Positions 1 through 11,648 of a DNA stretch of 64,000 nucleotides are shown in pieces (within the stretch, counting starts at the first letter, position 1; every line of letters starts with the position of its first letter). The translations under genes and the position numbers were made by a program. The notes under the pieces are model-generated. The model had not been told where the DNA came from. It saw only the letters and a program-made list of their open reading frames with translations, and did no database searches. Origin of the DNA: Lycium barbarum (Eukaryota; Streptophyta; Magnoliopsida; Solanales; Solanaceae); assembly GCF_019175385.1 (NCBI RefSeq), contig NC_083341.1, positions 93,522,321-93,586,320 of the forward strand. Reading direction: 5' to 3'.

Positions 1-174
1 ATTTTTGAAGCTTTATAACATAACTTTTGGAATCTTTTATATGCTTAGGCTTCTTTAATTCCGCATAACTTTTCATATAAAATTTGTTCCCTAACTAAAC
101 ATATAAATAATGATAACAGTCATTATACACATATCAACATTTTCATGTTTTGCAAGACTTATAGTGTCACGACC
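1..174. other. AT-rich flanking DNA left of element B
   Basis: No coding signal and no recognised repeat. The last five bases (170-174, TATAG) are the left target-site duplication of element B; the matching copy is at 34861-34865. The stretch from 34866 is therefore its continuation, split by about 34.7 kb of nested retrotransposon. Confidence 0.7.
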
Positions 175-1264
175 CAATTTCACTAAGTCATGAGGGCACC
201 TACCTTTCCCATCTCGGTAGGCGAACCCTTAACCCAACATTTCATAAACACATGAATAGATAATAAATAAGCAGAAGAAAATAAAATAACGGAAGTCTCA
301 CGATAATAATATAAGGAAGCGAAAACAAGAGAAATACACTCTAGTATCTGGTCTGCTCATACAACAACAACTATCTAACTACTACAAATCTGAATGATAA
401 TAATACATCAATAGTCTCAATGTGTCTCAGAATATCAAGTAAGACATAAATAAAGAGGAGTCTCCGGGTAGCGAAGCGGGCACGTGCTCACTCCAAAAAG
501 ACTCGTATCAGCAACCTCGAACTCTCAGCCACGAGGGGTAGATGTTGATCCCACCTGATACTCTGCGTTCATAAAAGACTGCAGCAAGTGCATGTCAGTA
601 CAAACAACAAGTGTTGGTAGGTATCATAGGCCGACTAAGACTACCCAATGTATATAAAGACAACAAAGCAAGATAAACACATAAACCAACAAGTACAAGT
701 CAACAATAAGCCATATCCACGGTACAAGTCATCACCTATGTTGTAGCATCAGAACCCAACTGTGCCAAGTGTCAGTAAAGCAATCCGAATCAACACATCA
801 TAGTAGTATCACAATAATCAGTAGAAACCAAGATACAATGCAATGCAATAATGTACGTAGGATAAATGCAACGCATATGCAACTTTTTACAACATGTCCC
901 AGGGAGAATGACTCCACGTCTCGGTGATCATGACCCATGGGGGACCAGCGAAGTCCATGGACCACTCGCTCCGGAATATGACCTCGGATAACGAGCACAC
1001 TCTCACGATCCCAGCAAAGACCTCTGGCATCGGACACACCATCGTACCATGCAAGAAACCTCGGACAACGAACACTCATCTCTCTTTTATGCTCTCCGGC
1101 AGAAACGTCGGAGGCTACACTCTCTCACATATCATCATCAGTACCAGAACCATGCATATGTCAATATATTATGGAAATGCACATGAACATGATGAAATGT
1201 GATATCAACAATCAATGTAATCCGAAACAGTACCACACGTGGCACGCAAGTAATCATCAACAAT
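175..1264 (-). repeat. Element B 3' LTR, outer segment
   Basis: Outer part of B's left LTR, up to the insertion point of element A. It aligns by eye with 14127-14893 in B's right LTR, from about position 500 onward. It contains a decayed copy of the CAGTAC/GTACTG palindrome near 596-616. The last five bases (1260-1264, ACAAT) are one copy of A's target-site duplication. Confidence 0.85.
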
Positions 1265-1749
1265 TGTCACGACCCAACCGGAGGGCCGCGACGGGCACTC
1301 GATGCTAGCCCACCCGGGCACCTCTTATCATATCTTTACATTTATATCTAGGTACGCCATATATAAAATCATATATTTTTATTCATCAATCATACTAATC
1401 CCATTGGACAACAATACCTTTATATCAACATTAGCAACTATGCCCATATCAATGTACATAAGCCGACGAGGCTAACAAAATGACGTCCAAAATATAGGCT
1501 GACAAGGCCAAACACATCAAACCATATACACATGTCTACGGCCCTCTAAGGAGAGTATGTCATATCATATAGGTGGGACAGGAGCTCGCTATGCCTATAA
1601 ATATGTACACAAAAGAATAAGTACCAAAAGCTATAGCTCCGAATGAGATGGAGCTCCGCTATGTAGTCCCTGAGAAATATAGCTATGGATCAAGCCTGTC
1701 TCCCTGGCCACCTACGGACATGACGCAGCGTCCACAAACAAAAGGAAGT

Positions 1750-1768
1750 CAGTACGAAGAATGTACTG
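1750..1768 (-). promoter_or_regulatory. CAGTAC-N7-GTACTG palindrome, A 3' LTR
   Basis: CAGTACgaagaatGTACTG: perfect 6-bp arms and a 7-nt spacer, about 485 bp from the LTR 3' end. A second weak hairpin lies next to it at about 1730-1748. The same architecture is found in the LTRs of B, C, D, F, G and I. Confidence 0.6.
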
Positions 1769-2040
1769 AGTATGTAAAGCATGATCAATATCAATATAGA
1801 AGCATAATAAGCAACATAAGAAATAGCGACTTTTCATTTCTAGTGCGTGATTGTGTACATACGTCCGTATCCATATCCGTATTCATATCCGTACTCATTT
1901 ACATTCATATCCATAATTGTATTCTTATACACATTCTTATTCGTATTTGTATGATGTCCGTATTCATACTCATATTTATATCATATACATATCCATATCA
2001 TGTACATATTCATATCATACACATATCATTTACATAGCAT

Positions 2041-2250
2041 ACCCGACCACGAAGGATCGGTGTTTCACGTACCCGACCATGGTTAGGCTCGGTGATCATA
2101 CATACCTGGCCAACCAAGTCTTAGTGTTACACATACCTGGCCCTACCAAGGCTAAGTGTTATCTGTACCCAACTACAGTGGTGCGCGCGCATCGTCATAT
2201 ACATATATATACATCTATATATTCTACCCGGCCATTTAAGCTCGGGGTTT
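2041..2250 (-). repeat. Short GC-rich repeat array in A 3' LTR
   Basis: About six diverged units with the core ACCCGACC or ACCTGGCC followed by CTCGGTG or CTAAGTG, spaced roughly 30-45 bp. The partner array is at about 9866-10075 in the other LTR. Arrays of unrelated sequence sit in the same relative place in the other LTR families here. Confidence 0.6.
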
Positions 2251-3838
2251 TCATAATAGCCATACATAGGCACACATACATATAAGCTCATAGGCATCTT
2301 TAGCATTATCACTACTATCATCGTCATCATTATCGTTATCGCTATTATTGTCGTCATCATTATCATCATTACCATTATCGTCATTCATTACATCTATCCT
2401 TATAGGATTATTCGTCATCTGAGGAATTTAGTACAATCGCAATACATATCAAGGATTATAAGGTTTGTAGCTTTTTGAAGATAGAATCATTTGGAGCGCA
2501 TCATAGGCTCATAGAAGAATATATATTTGGCCAAAGAACCATGCCTTATGAAAGAAGGGTTAGCCTTACATACCTTTCCGTTCAACTATTTATCACTTGT
2601 ATGTTCTCCTTCAATGCTCACGTTTCTACCTTCATTAGAGTTATACTATTATTAGAAAACCGATAGCTAGCATACATGACTAAGGCTAGAGAAAATTGGA
2701 CAGCATCTCCTTCATTTATACGAAATTCCTCCATATCGTAAATCAACTCCCAAATGTCAATTATATATTGACAATATCATAACAATAGTCTTCATTTATC
2801 CATATTATCTATATTTCTCAATTCACTTCCAATCACCCATATCCATGGTCATAACACACGACTACGTTCATTCATGTACATTGCCTATGCCATGTTCTTA
2901 ACATCATTTATAACATATCCATATCAGAACACATCAAGAATCATGACTCAATTCAAGCTATTACTCAAAATGGCACTATTTCCACATTCATGACCCATTC
3001 TTCTATATCCTTCCACAATCCAAGTGTTTCAACTTTCAAATACCTTAAACAACATCGAAATACCATAAATATTACCTTAGATGGTGTAGGGATGAACCTT
3101 GGGTAAAAACACCTCACTTGAGCAAAACCCTAGTTTCAACTTCACTTGGATTCCTTGCCTTGGATGACCTTTAATGGGTTTCTTACACTTGATTCACTTA
3201 GTTTGATGTTGTTGATCGCTAATATCTCTTGAATTCTTGTGGGAGAAGTGTAGAGAGATGTTTTAGAGAGAAGGGGTGTGAATGGAAATGAAATGAAATA
3301 AGACTTGGATCCCTCATTAAATACACCAAATCTGTCCCGACCAGTTCTACGGACCAACATACGGCCCGTAAAAATTATACTGACCGTATGTCTGGCCGTA
3401 GATTTGGTCCAGAGAGAGGTGCCAATCTGGTCTGATTAAACGGTCCAACATATGGTCCGTATGTTTTATACGGCCAGTATGGTTGGCCGTATAATCCCCA
3501 GTTTTTCCGAAGTTCATTCTCGTCGACTCGTTTGATCTCCAATCCTTATGGAACCTTCTTAGCACTTGTTTATCACCTCATTAACAATCTAAGGGACGTT
3601 ATAACTCTTCTCCAAAGCATTATTAAGTCCTCGTTAACTTGTTACTCGTAATTCTTTTTCGATACCTATCGTAAGCCTTGCCTTCTCTTGGCAAACTTTC
3701 TTCCCTTATCTCGAACGTCTTTGAAATTTTAATTAGGGTCATCAAATGTCATTCCTTACTTATCAAAATACCGTATACTTCGTGCTCTTCGTTAGTCTAT
3801 TCACTGTGCATCAACGGAAAATTTTTCGATGTGTAACA

Positions 3839-3874
3839 TTCTTCCCCCTTTAAGAACATTCGTCCTCGAATGTT
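3839..3874 (-). promoter_or_regulatory. Element A polypurine tract and adjacent inverted repeat
   Basis: Immediately inside the 3' LTR, the minus strand reads a purine run (TTAAAGGGGGAAGAA) preceded by the inverted repeat AACATTCG-AGGA-CGAATGTT (3855-3874). This is the plus-strand priming site for reverse transcription. Confidence 0.85.
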
Positions 3875-4041
3875 AGGTTCTCGGGGATTTTATAAAAATT
3901 TCGCCAGAGTTTCCCCTGTAATATGGCACTACCATCCTGTCACAACAGCCCATTATAACAATGTCTCACAAGGCCACAACATAATAGCAATAGAGTTTGG
4001 CCACATAGGACCCAAATGCATAAAAGGAAAACATACATACC
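3875..4041 (-). other. Element A post-pol 3' untranslated block
   Basis: Between the end of pol and the polypurine motif. It is recognisably similar to the equivalent stretch of C (about 31590-31750), and to blocks inside D (about 24090-24240) and F (about 41800-41950) on their own strands. The shared landmarks are the words for gccctgtgaggcattgt and gcgaaattt. No ORF. Confidence 0.6.
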
Positions 4042-5259
4042 TTATGATCTTGACGTCTCATCTTGGATCTCTTCTAGGGGCTGAAATAAATGCGGGTACT
4101 TGAATCTCATAATTTCTTCCGCTTCCCATGTCATTTCTTCTCGTTTATTGTTTCTCCATAAAACCTTAACTGAGGCTACTTCTTTGTTTCTAAGCCTCCG
4201 TACTTGCCTATCTAGTATGACAATAGGTACTTCTTCATAAGTCAACTTTCCTGTCACTTGAACATCATTTATTGGTACGATCCTAGTAGGATCTCCAACA
4301 CATTTACGAAGCATCGAGACATGAAAAACTGGGTGGACTGACTCTAAATCAGGAGGTAGATCTAACTCATAGGCCACTTTTCCTATTTTGCGCACAATCT
4401 CATAAGGCCCAATGTATCGGGGACTAAGTTTCCCCTTTTTGCCAAATCTCATTACACCCTTCATTGGTGACACTTTTAAGAATACCCAGTCTTTCACTTG
4501 GAACTCTAAGTCCCTTCGACGATTATCCGCATAGGACTTTTGACGACTTTGAGCTGCTAATAACCGATCTTGTATGAGCTTGACTTTCTCTATGGCTTCC
4601 TGGACCAAGTTTGGCCCTATCAATTTAGTCTCTCCTACCTCGAACCACCCAATTGGGGATCTACACTTTCGCCAATATAAAGCCCCATGCGGTGCCATTT
4701 GGATGCTAGAACGATAACTATTGTTATAAGAAAATTCAATGAGTGGCAAGTGATCATCCCAATTACCTCCAAAATCTATCATACATGCCCATAACATATC
4801 TTCAAGAGTCTGAATGGTGCGTTCAGCTTGTCCATCGGTCTGCGAATGAAATGCCGTGCTAAGGCTCACTTGGGTCCCTAAACCCTCTTGGAAGGACTTC
4901 CAAAAATTAGCTATAAATGGAGTCCCTGTATCAGAGAAAATAGATGCTGGGACACCATGGAGTCGCATTATCTCTTTAACATAAAGCTTTGCATAATCTT
5001 CCGCCACATATGTCATCCTGACTGGTAAGAAATGAGTTGACTTCGTGAGTCTATCTACAATCACCCATATGGAATCATACTTACGTCGAGAACGGGGTAA
5101 GCCTGTAATGAAGTCCATGTTAATTACTTCCCACTTCCAAGTTAGAATTTCTATAGCTTGCAACAATCCGCCCGACTTTTGGTGCTCAATTTTCACTTGT
5201 TGACAGTTGAGACATTGAGCTACGAATTCTGCTATATCTTTCTTCATCCCATTCCATCA
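4042..5259 (-). pseudogene. Element A integrase plus chromodomain (pol 3' part)
   Basis: The open frame of 401 codons starts within integrase. A CxxC pair (residues 12-15) ends the HHCC zinc domain. The catalytic triad is intact as NMDF (D45), FSDTG (D106) and GQAER (E142), with 35 residues between the last two as in DD35E integrases. The tail carries the WEV/VxWR region and the chromodomain signature [19 protein letters not shown]...EEMTWEAE typical of Tekay-type plant chromoviruses, which is thought to steer insertion to heterochromatin. A TGA at 5257-5259 replaces a conserved Trp codon (W to stop), separating this part from upstream pol. Not functional as it stands. Confidence 0.9.
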
Positions 5260-6452
5260 ATATATAGATTTAAGATCATGGTACATTTTCGTCACTCCAG
5301 GGTGAACAGAATAATGGGAGCAATGGGCTTCGCTCAATATTTGGTGGCATAAACCTGCCACATTAGGAACACATAATCTGCCTCGGCATTGGAGAAATCC
5401 GTCTCCTGCAAGCTCAAATGACTCCTCCTCCTTCTAAAGGAGTGTATCTCTGTAATGCATTAGCATGGAATCTTCGTATTTTCGCTCTTTCACTTCCGCT
5501 ACTAGCGACGAGACTGCTGAATTCTGAATGGTAGTTCCCCTGCTATCTGAGTCCACTACTCGAACTCCTAGGCTAGCTAATTGTTGGAGCTCACGAGCCA
5601 TTTTTCTCTTCTCTGGTCGTACATCATACAAACTTCCCATAGATCTACGGCTAAGAGCATCAGCCACAACATTTGCCTTTCCGGGGTGATATAAGATATC
5701 CACATCATAATCTTTTAGCAAATTCACCTCTTTCTGCTTGAAGATATACTGAAGGCTCTTATGATCTGTATAAATATCCACATGGACACCATATAAATAA
5801 TGTCTCCACATCTTTAATGCATGAATCACTGCAGCCAATTCTAGATCATGGGTTGGGTAATTTTTCTCATGTTTCCATAATTGCCTTGAAGCATACGTAA
5901 TCACCTTACCATGTTGCATCAACACACAGCCTAGCCCATTGCCTGAGGCATTGCAATAAACAACATATCCTTCCAATCCCTCTGGAAGTGTCAGGACTGG
6001 GGCAGAAGTCAATCTATCTTTTAACTCTTGGAAACTACGATCACAAGCATCTGTCCATTGAAACTTTGCTGATTTCTGGGCCAGCTTTGTGAGTGGTGCA
6101 GAAATAGAAGAAAAACCTTCAACAAATCTCTTGTAATAACCTGCTAAGCCCAGAAAGCTACGAACCTCCATAAGAGTTGTGGGCCTTGGCCAAGTCTTCA
6201 CGGCCTCAATCTTTTGGCTATCTACCCGAATACATCGGCTGAAACAATGTGCCCCAAAAATTTCACTGAGTTTAACCAAAATTGACACTTAGAAAATTTG
6301 GCGAATAGCTCTCGAGTTTGAAGAACTCTAAGGATAGTACGCAAATGTTCCGCATGTTCTGCCCCGGATCTAGAATACACCAAGATATCGTCGATGAATA
6401 CAATCAAAAATAGATCTAGGAAGGGCCTGGACACGTTGTTCATCAAATCCAT
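5257..6452 (-). pseudogene. Element A reverse transcriptase / RNase H (broken)
   Basis: Two overlapping frames. 6222-6452 carries the RT active site [11 protein letters not shown]. 5434-6288 carries the RT thumb ([22 protein letters not shown]) and RNase H. A frameshift near 6235 separates them. The first RNase H catalytic Asp is Asn here (VVYCNAS where C and I have or imply YCD). TAG at 5434-5436 truncates the frame before the integrase zinc domain, and the stop at 5257-5259 follows. Part of the connection domain lacks the usual LRQRRW stretch. Confidence 0.85.
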
Positions 6453-7657
6453 AAATACTGTCGTGCATTAGTTAGCCCAAATGACATTAGCCAGAACTCA
6501 AAATGACCATATCTTGTTCTGAAGGCTGTCTTAGGGATATCTTTCTCCCTAACTCTCACTTGATGATACCCGGACCTCAAATCTATCTTGGAAAGCCATT
6601 TGGCACCTTGGAATGGGTCAAATAAGTCATCAATCCTCGGAAGAGGATATTTGTTCTTAATCGTCACCTTATTCAATTGCCGATAGTCAATGCACATTCT
6701 CAAGGATCCATCTTTCTTTCGGACAAACAATACGGGTGCTCCCCACGGGGATGAACTAGGCCTAATAAAGCTTTTCTCAAGCAAGTCTTTCAATTGCTCC
6801 ATCAACTCTTTCAATTCTGCGGGAGTCATTCTATAAGGAGGAATAGATATAGGCTTAGTGTTTGGCAACACATCAATAACGAACTCAATCTCCCGCTCAG
6901 GAGGGAAGCCTGGAAGCTCTTCCGAGAACACATCCAAAAATTCATTTATTATGGGAACTGACTGAAGAGTCGGCGGTTCAACTTCTACATCTTGGACCCG
7001 AACTAGATGATAAATACATCCTTTTGTGATCATTTTTCTTGCCTTTAGATAGGAAATAAACCTAACTTTTGGTGACGCAGTATTCCCTTTCCATTTTAAA
7101 ACTGGTTCTCCCGGAAATTGGAAACGAACCATTTTCATTCTACAATCAACATTGGCATAGCAAGAAGTCAACCAATCCATGTCCATAATAACTTCAAAGT
7201 CTACCATTTTTAGCTCATGCAAGTCAATCATAGTACGACGGTCACAAACCACAACTATACAGTTTCTATATACTCGGCTAGCTACTACCGATTCACCAAC
7301 GGGTGTAGACACCTCAAAAGGTTTGATCGACTCTGGTTCGACTCTAAACCGACCCGCAATATATGGAGTAACATATGACAATGTGGAGCCTTGATCTATC
7401 AAAGCATATACATCATGAGAAAATACCGATAATATACCTGTGACCACATCAGGAGAAAACTCAAGATCTTGGTGTCCAGCCAAAGCATAAATACGGTGCT
7501 GAGGACCGCTAGAACTGGGGACTCTCCCTCTGCCTCTACCATGGCCGACTGGAGCATGTGAACCTGGCCCCATAGGGCGTACAGATGATGAAGATCTGAC
7601 TACCGACCCTGAAGGCTGGGTCCTACCTTTACCACCAACTGAGGGGCAATCACGCAT
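6443..7657 (-). pseudogene. Element A protease and N-terminal RT
   Basis: Open frame from just inside the zinc knuckle. The aspartic protease region is recognised by [18 protein letters not shown] (family active site D-x-G-S/T; the Pro seen in C and I is Gln here) and [15 protein letters not shown]. The RT start reads [18 protein letters not shown], then [18 protein letters not shown] and [18 protein letters not shown]. The Gln in YRQLN is intact here but is a stop codon in C and in I. A 1-nt loss near 6460, within the conserved LTNAPAVFM region, throws the frame. Confidence 0.88.
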
Positions 7658-8824
7658 AATATGGCCTGGTCGACCACATGAATAGCAAACCTCTGAACCC
7701 GATCGACACTGACCCCTATGTAACTTCCCACACTGGGAATATCATGGTATGGTTGGCCTCGCCTGACCCGAATCACCTCTGAACTGAGATCCCGAAAAAC
7801 TCTAACTCTGCCCGTAATGAGTAGATCTATCGAATCTATGGCCTGAAAACCGTGGAGGCGCACTAGTATTAGAAAGGCCTGAATGCCCAGAAAACTGTTG
7901 TCTGTGCCCGCCTCTAAACTCACTCATCGGACCCGAAGATCTAGCCCTCTTGCTATGTCCCCTATCATGCTCACGCTCACTTCTTTGTTGTTGTAGGCTT
8001 TCTTCTAAATTCTGAGCATGGGCCTGAATGCGTGAAATATCCATGTTATCCTGAAGGGACGCGGTCAAGCACCTATCCATCAAATGTGGCCCTAGGCCTT
8101 TCACAAATCGGTGCACTCGGTCACCCATATCCGCTATCATGGTCGAAGCATACCTGGCCAAAGAATTGAAGCGGAGACTATACTCTAGAGCACTCATGTT
8201 TCTTTGCCTCAAATTCAAGAACTTATCGGCTCTAGCTCGCCGAACTTCTGGAGGCAAATAATGTCGGAGGAAAGCATCAACAAACTCTTTCCATACCGGG
8301 GGAGGCGCATTGGCTCCCCGTGAAGCCATCCAAACCGTGTACCAATGAATCGCAACATCCCTCAATCTATAGGTCGCTAACTCCACCGATTCGGTGTCCG
8401 AAGTATGTATCAAGCGAAGCGTCCTTAACATTCCATCAATAAAATTCTGAGGGTCCTCATCCAGCTTCGATCCAAAGAATTCCGGAGGGTTCAAGCTAAT
8501 GAAGTCACGGGCCCTTCCACTAACGACCCTATCACCTTGCCTTGTACTTTGCCGCTGAGTCTGAGCAGCAACCAATTGAGCAAGCAAATGAATGACCTCT
8601 TTTACATCTTGGCCTGAAGCATCCGGTGGAGGAGCCGGAGGTGCTATAGCTGGGGCTGAGGCTCCCTCACGCTCCTTAGAAATAGGCACTGACTGGGAGG
8701 ACTGAGATTGAACCGCATTCTGGGACTCATTTTCCTCTACAACAGTTGGCGGTGCTCTTTCAGCCCACTTTTCTGCCACTGTCTTGCCCTTTTGGGCTGC
8801 CGTAGCCTTTCTCTTTACAAGCAT
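7658..8824 (-). pseudogene. Element A gag (capsid-nucleocapsid)
   Basis: The start is ATG at 8824-8822 (MLVKRKATAAQKGK), chosen because C and I start at the equivalent place just after a TTTTAG or TTNCAG acceptor-like motif. It has a low-complexity Pro/Ala N-terminus, then the retrotransposon gag capsid domain (FISLNPPEFFGSK ... ATYRLRDVAIHWY ... FLRHYLPPEVRRARADKF), a basic RS-rich linker and a zinc knuckle with [14 protein letters not shown] intact (CX2CX4HX4C). A frameshift near 7805 ends the first frame, and TGA at 7742-7744 (Arg CGA to TGA) lies just before the knuckle. Confidence 0.87.
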
Positions 8825-8937
8825 CTCTAAAATACACAATACACGGTTAAGGAGATGGAAGTTCTTATATCATAGCTCTATCGCACGATGTTATGAAGAA
8901 AGAAGGTCAATCATTCCTAAAATGCCCACAACCTCTT

Positions 8938-8970
8938 GTTTATAAGTGTGGCGTGCAACACAACCATAAC
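8938..8970 (-). ncRNA. Element A leader stem-loop (dimerization-type)
   Basis: On the minus strand the inner stem is GTTGTG/CACACT around the 8-nt loop TTGCACGC, with an outer arm pairing toward GTTTAT/ATAA. The loop differs by one G-to-A change from the self-complementary GCGCGC of C and F, so A's copy is probably a decayed form. It lies about 50-80 nt from the primer site. Confidence 0.5.
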
Positions 8971-9017
8971 CAAGACTCTACTGGACACATCTCGTAGACA
9001 CACCCTAGGACAAAACT

Positions 9018-9029
9018 GCTCTGATACCA
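9018..9029 (-). promoter_or_regulatory. Element A primer binding site (tRNA-iMet)
   Basis: The minus strand reads TGGTATCAGAGC, complementary to the 3' end of plant initiator methionine tRNA. It lies four bases inside the 5' LTR, as expected. Confidence 0.92.
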
Positions 9030-9033
9030 CTTT

Positions 9034-11648
9034 TGTCACGACCCAACAGGAGGGCCGCGACGGGCACCCGGTGCTAGCCCACCCGGGCACCTCTTATCAT
9101 ACCTTTACATTTACATCTAGGTGAGCCACATATAAAATCATACATTTCTATTCATCAATCATACTAATCCCATTGGACAACAATACCTTTATATCAATAT
9201 TAGCAATTATGCCCATATCAATGTACATAAGCCGATGAGGCTAACAAAATAACGTCCAAAATATAGGCCGACAAGGCCAAACACATCTAAACATATACAT
9301 ATGTCTACGAGCCTTTAAGGAGAGTATGTCATGTCATATAGGTGGCACAGGACCCCGCTATGCCCATAAATATGTACACAAAATAATAAGTACCAAAAGC
9401 TATAACTCCGAATGAGATGGAGCTCCGCTATGTAGTCCCTGAGAAATATAGATATGGATCAAGCCTGTCTCCCTGGCTACCTGCGGGCATGACGCAGCCT
9501 CCACAAACAAAAGGACGTCAGTACAAAGAATGTACTGAGTATGTAAACCATGATCAATATAAATATAGAAGCATAATAAGCAACATAAGAAATAGCATAA
9601 AATGCGAGATAGTAGTATCAATATCATAAGCACTTACTTGCCCTTCATAGGGACCTTCCGTTTCTAGTGCGTGATTGTGTACATACGTCCGTATCCATAT
9701 TCGTATTCATATCTGTACTTATTTACATTCATATCCATAATCGTATTCTTATACACATTCTTATTCATATTTGTATCATTTCCGTATTCATACTCATATC
9801 TATATCATATACATATCGATATCATGTACATATCCATATCATATACATATCATTTACATAGCATACCCGACTACGAAGGTTCGGTGTTTCTCGTACCCGA
9901 CCATGGTTAGGCTCGGTGATTACACATACCTGGCCAACCAAGGCTCAGTTTTACACATACCTGGCCCTACCAAGGCTCAGTGTTATCCGTACCCAACTGC
10001 AGTGGTGCGCACGCATCGTCATATAAATATATATACATCTATATATTCTACTCGGCCATATAAGCTCGGGGTTTTTATAATAGCCATACATAGGCACACA
10101 TACATATAAGCTCATAGGCGTCATTAGCATTATCACTACTATCGTCGTCATCATTATCGTTATCGCTATTATCGTCGTCATCATTATCATCATTACCATT
10201 ATCTTCATTCATTACGTCTATCCTTATAGGATTATTCGTCATATGAGGAATTTAGTACAATCGCAATACATATCAAGGATTATAAGGTTTGTAGCTTTTT
10301 GAAGATAGAATCATTTGGAGCGCATCATAGGCTCATAGAAGAATAGATATTTGGCTAAAGAACCATTCCTTATGAAAGAAGGGTTAGCCTTACATACCTT
10401 TCCGTTCAACTATTTATCACTTCCACGTTCTCCTTCAATGCTCACGTTTCTACCTTCATTAGAGTTATACTATCATTAGAAAACCGATAGCTAGCATACA
10501 TGACTAAGGCTAGAGAAAATTGGACAGCATCTCCTTTATTTATACAACATTCCTACATATCGTAAATCAACTCCCGATCGTCAATAATACATTCACAATA
10601 TCATAACAATAGTCTTCATTTATCCACATTATCTATATTTCTCAATTCACCTCCAATCACCCATATCCATGGTCATAACACACGACTACGTTCATTTATG
10701 TACATTGCCTATCCCATGTTCTTAACATCATTAATAACATATCCATATCACAACACATCAAGAATCATGACTCAATTCAAGCTATTACTCAAAATGGCAC
10801 TATTTCCACATTCATGACCCATTTTTCTGTATCTTTCCACAATCCAAGTGTTTCAACTTTCAAATACCTTAAACAACATGGAAATACCATAAATCTTACC
10901 TTATATTGTGTAGGGATGAACCTTGGGTGAAAATACCTCACTTGAGCAAAACCCTAGTTTCAACTTCACTTGGATGAACTTTAATGGGTTTCTTACACTT
11001 GATTCACTTAGTTTGATGTTGTTGATCACTAATATCTCTTGAATTCTTGTGGGAGAAGTGTAGAGAGATGTTTTAGAGAGAAGGGGTGTGAATGGAAATG
11101 AAATGAAATAAGACTTGGATCCCTCATTAAATACACCAAATCTGTCCCGACCAGTTCTACGGACCAACATACGGCCAGTAAAAATTATACTGACCGTATG
11201 TCTGGCCGTAGATTTGGTCCAGAGAGAGGTGCTAATATGGGATGATTATGCGGTCCAACATACGGTCCGTATGTTTTATACGGCCAGTATGGTTGGCCGT
11301 ATAATCCCCAGTTTTTTCGAAGTTCGTCGTCGTCGACTCGTTTGATCTCCAATCCTTATGAAACCTTCTTAGCACTTGTTTATCACCTTATTAACAATCT
11401 AAGGGACGTTATATCTCTTCTCCAAAGCATTATTAAGTCCTCGTTAACTTGTCACTCATAATTCTTTTTCGATACCTATTATAAGCCTTGCCTTCTCTTG
11501 GAAAACTTTCTTCCCTTATCTGGAACGTCTTTGAAATTGTAATTAGGGTCATCAAATGTCATTCCTTACTTATCGAAATATCGTATACTTCGTGCTCTTC
11601 GTTAGTCTATTCACTGTGCATCAACGGAAAATTTTCCAAGGTGTAACA
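9034..11648 (-). repeat. Element A 5' LTR
   Basis: 2615 bp, the promoter-bearing copy for the minus-strand transcript. It contains the palindrome at 9519-9537, the short repeat array at about 9866-10075, and donor-like sites corresponding to those in the 3' LTR. Relative to its partner it has an extra stretch near 9595-9650. Confidence 0.9.
9519..9537 (-). promoter_or_regulatory. CAGTAC-N7-GTACTG palindrome, A 5' LTR
   Basis: CAGTACaaagaatGTACTG, perfect arms. The neighbouring GGAC/GTCC-type second hairpin is better kept here than in the 3' LTR. Confidence 0.6.

Larger units (their letters stand above)
1265..3838 (-). repeat. Element A 3' LTR
   Basis: 2574 bp, partner of 9034-11648. Read on the minus strand it contains, in order, a TATA-like AT-rich site near 3325, splice-donor-like CTAAG|GTAAT (GT at 3075-3074) and AAAG|GTATGT (GT at 2573-2572), a CGTC/GAC-rich short-repeat array at about 2041-2250, the palindrome at 1750-1768, and the end GGGTCGTGACA. 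Many substitutions and small indels separate it from its partner, so A is clearly older than D or I. Confidence 0.9.
1265..11648 (-). mobile_element. Element A: Ty3/gypsy chromovirus (Tekay/Del type), full length, decayed
   Basis: Complete layout on the minus strand: 5' LTR (9034-11648), primer site, leader hairpin, gag, protease, RT, RNase H, integrase with chromodomain, polypurine tract, 3' LTR (1265-3838). Termini are TGTCACG...GTGTAACA. The TSD is ACAAT/ACATT with one mismatch. An unoccupied copy of the same target, ACAGT at 14889-14893 in B's other LTR, confirms both edges. The polyprotein has several frameshifts and stops, so A cannot move by itself. Confidence 0.92.

Noticed and set aside
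1917..2384. Tyr/His-rich and Met/Ile-rich ORFs in A's LTR, repeated near 9671-10208
   Set aside because: They come from CATATC and ATCATT simple repeats inside the LTR.
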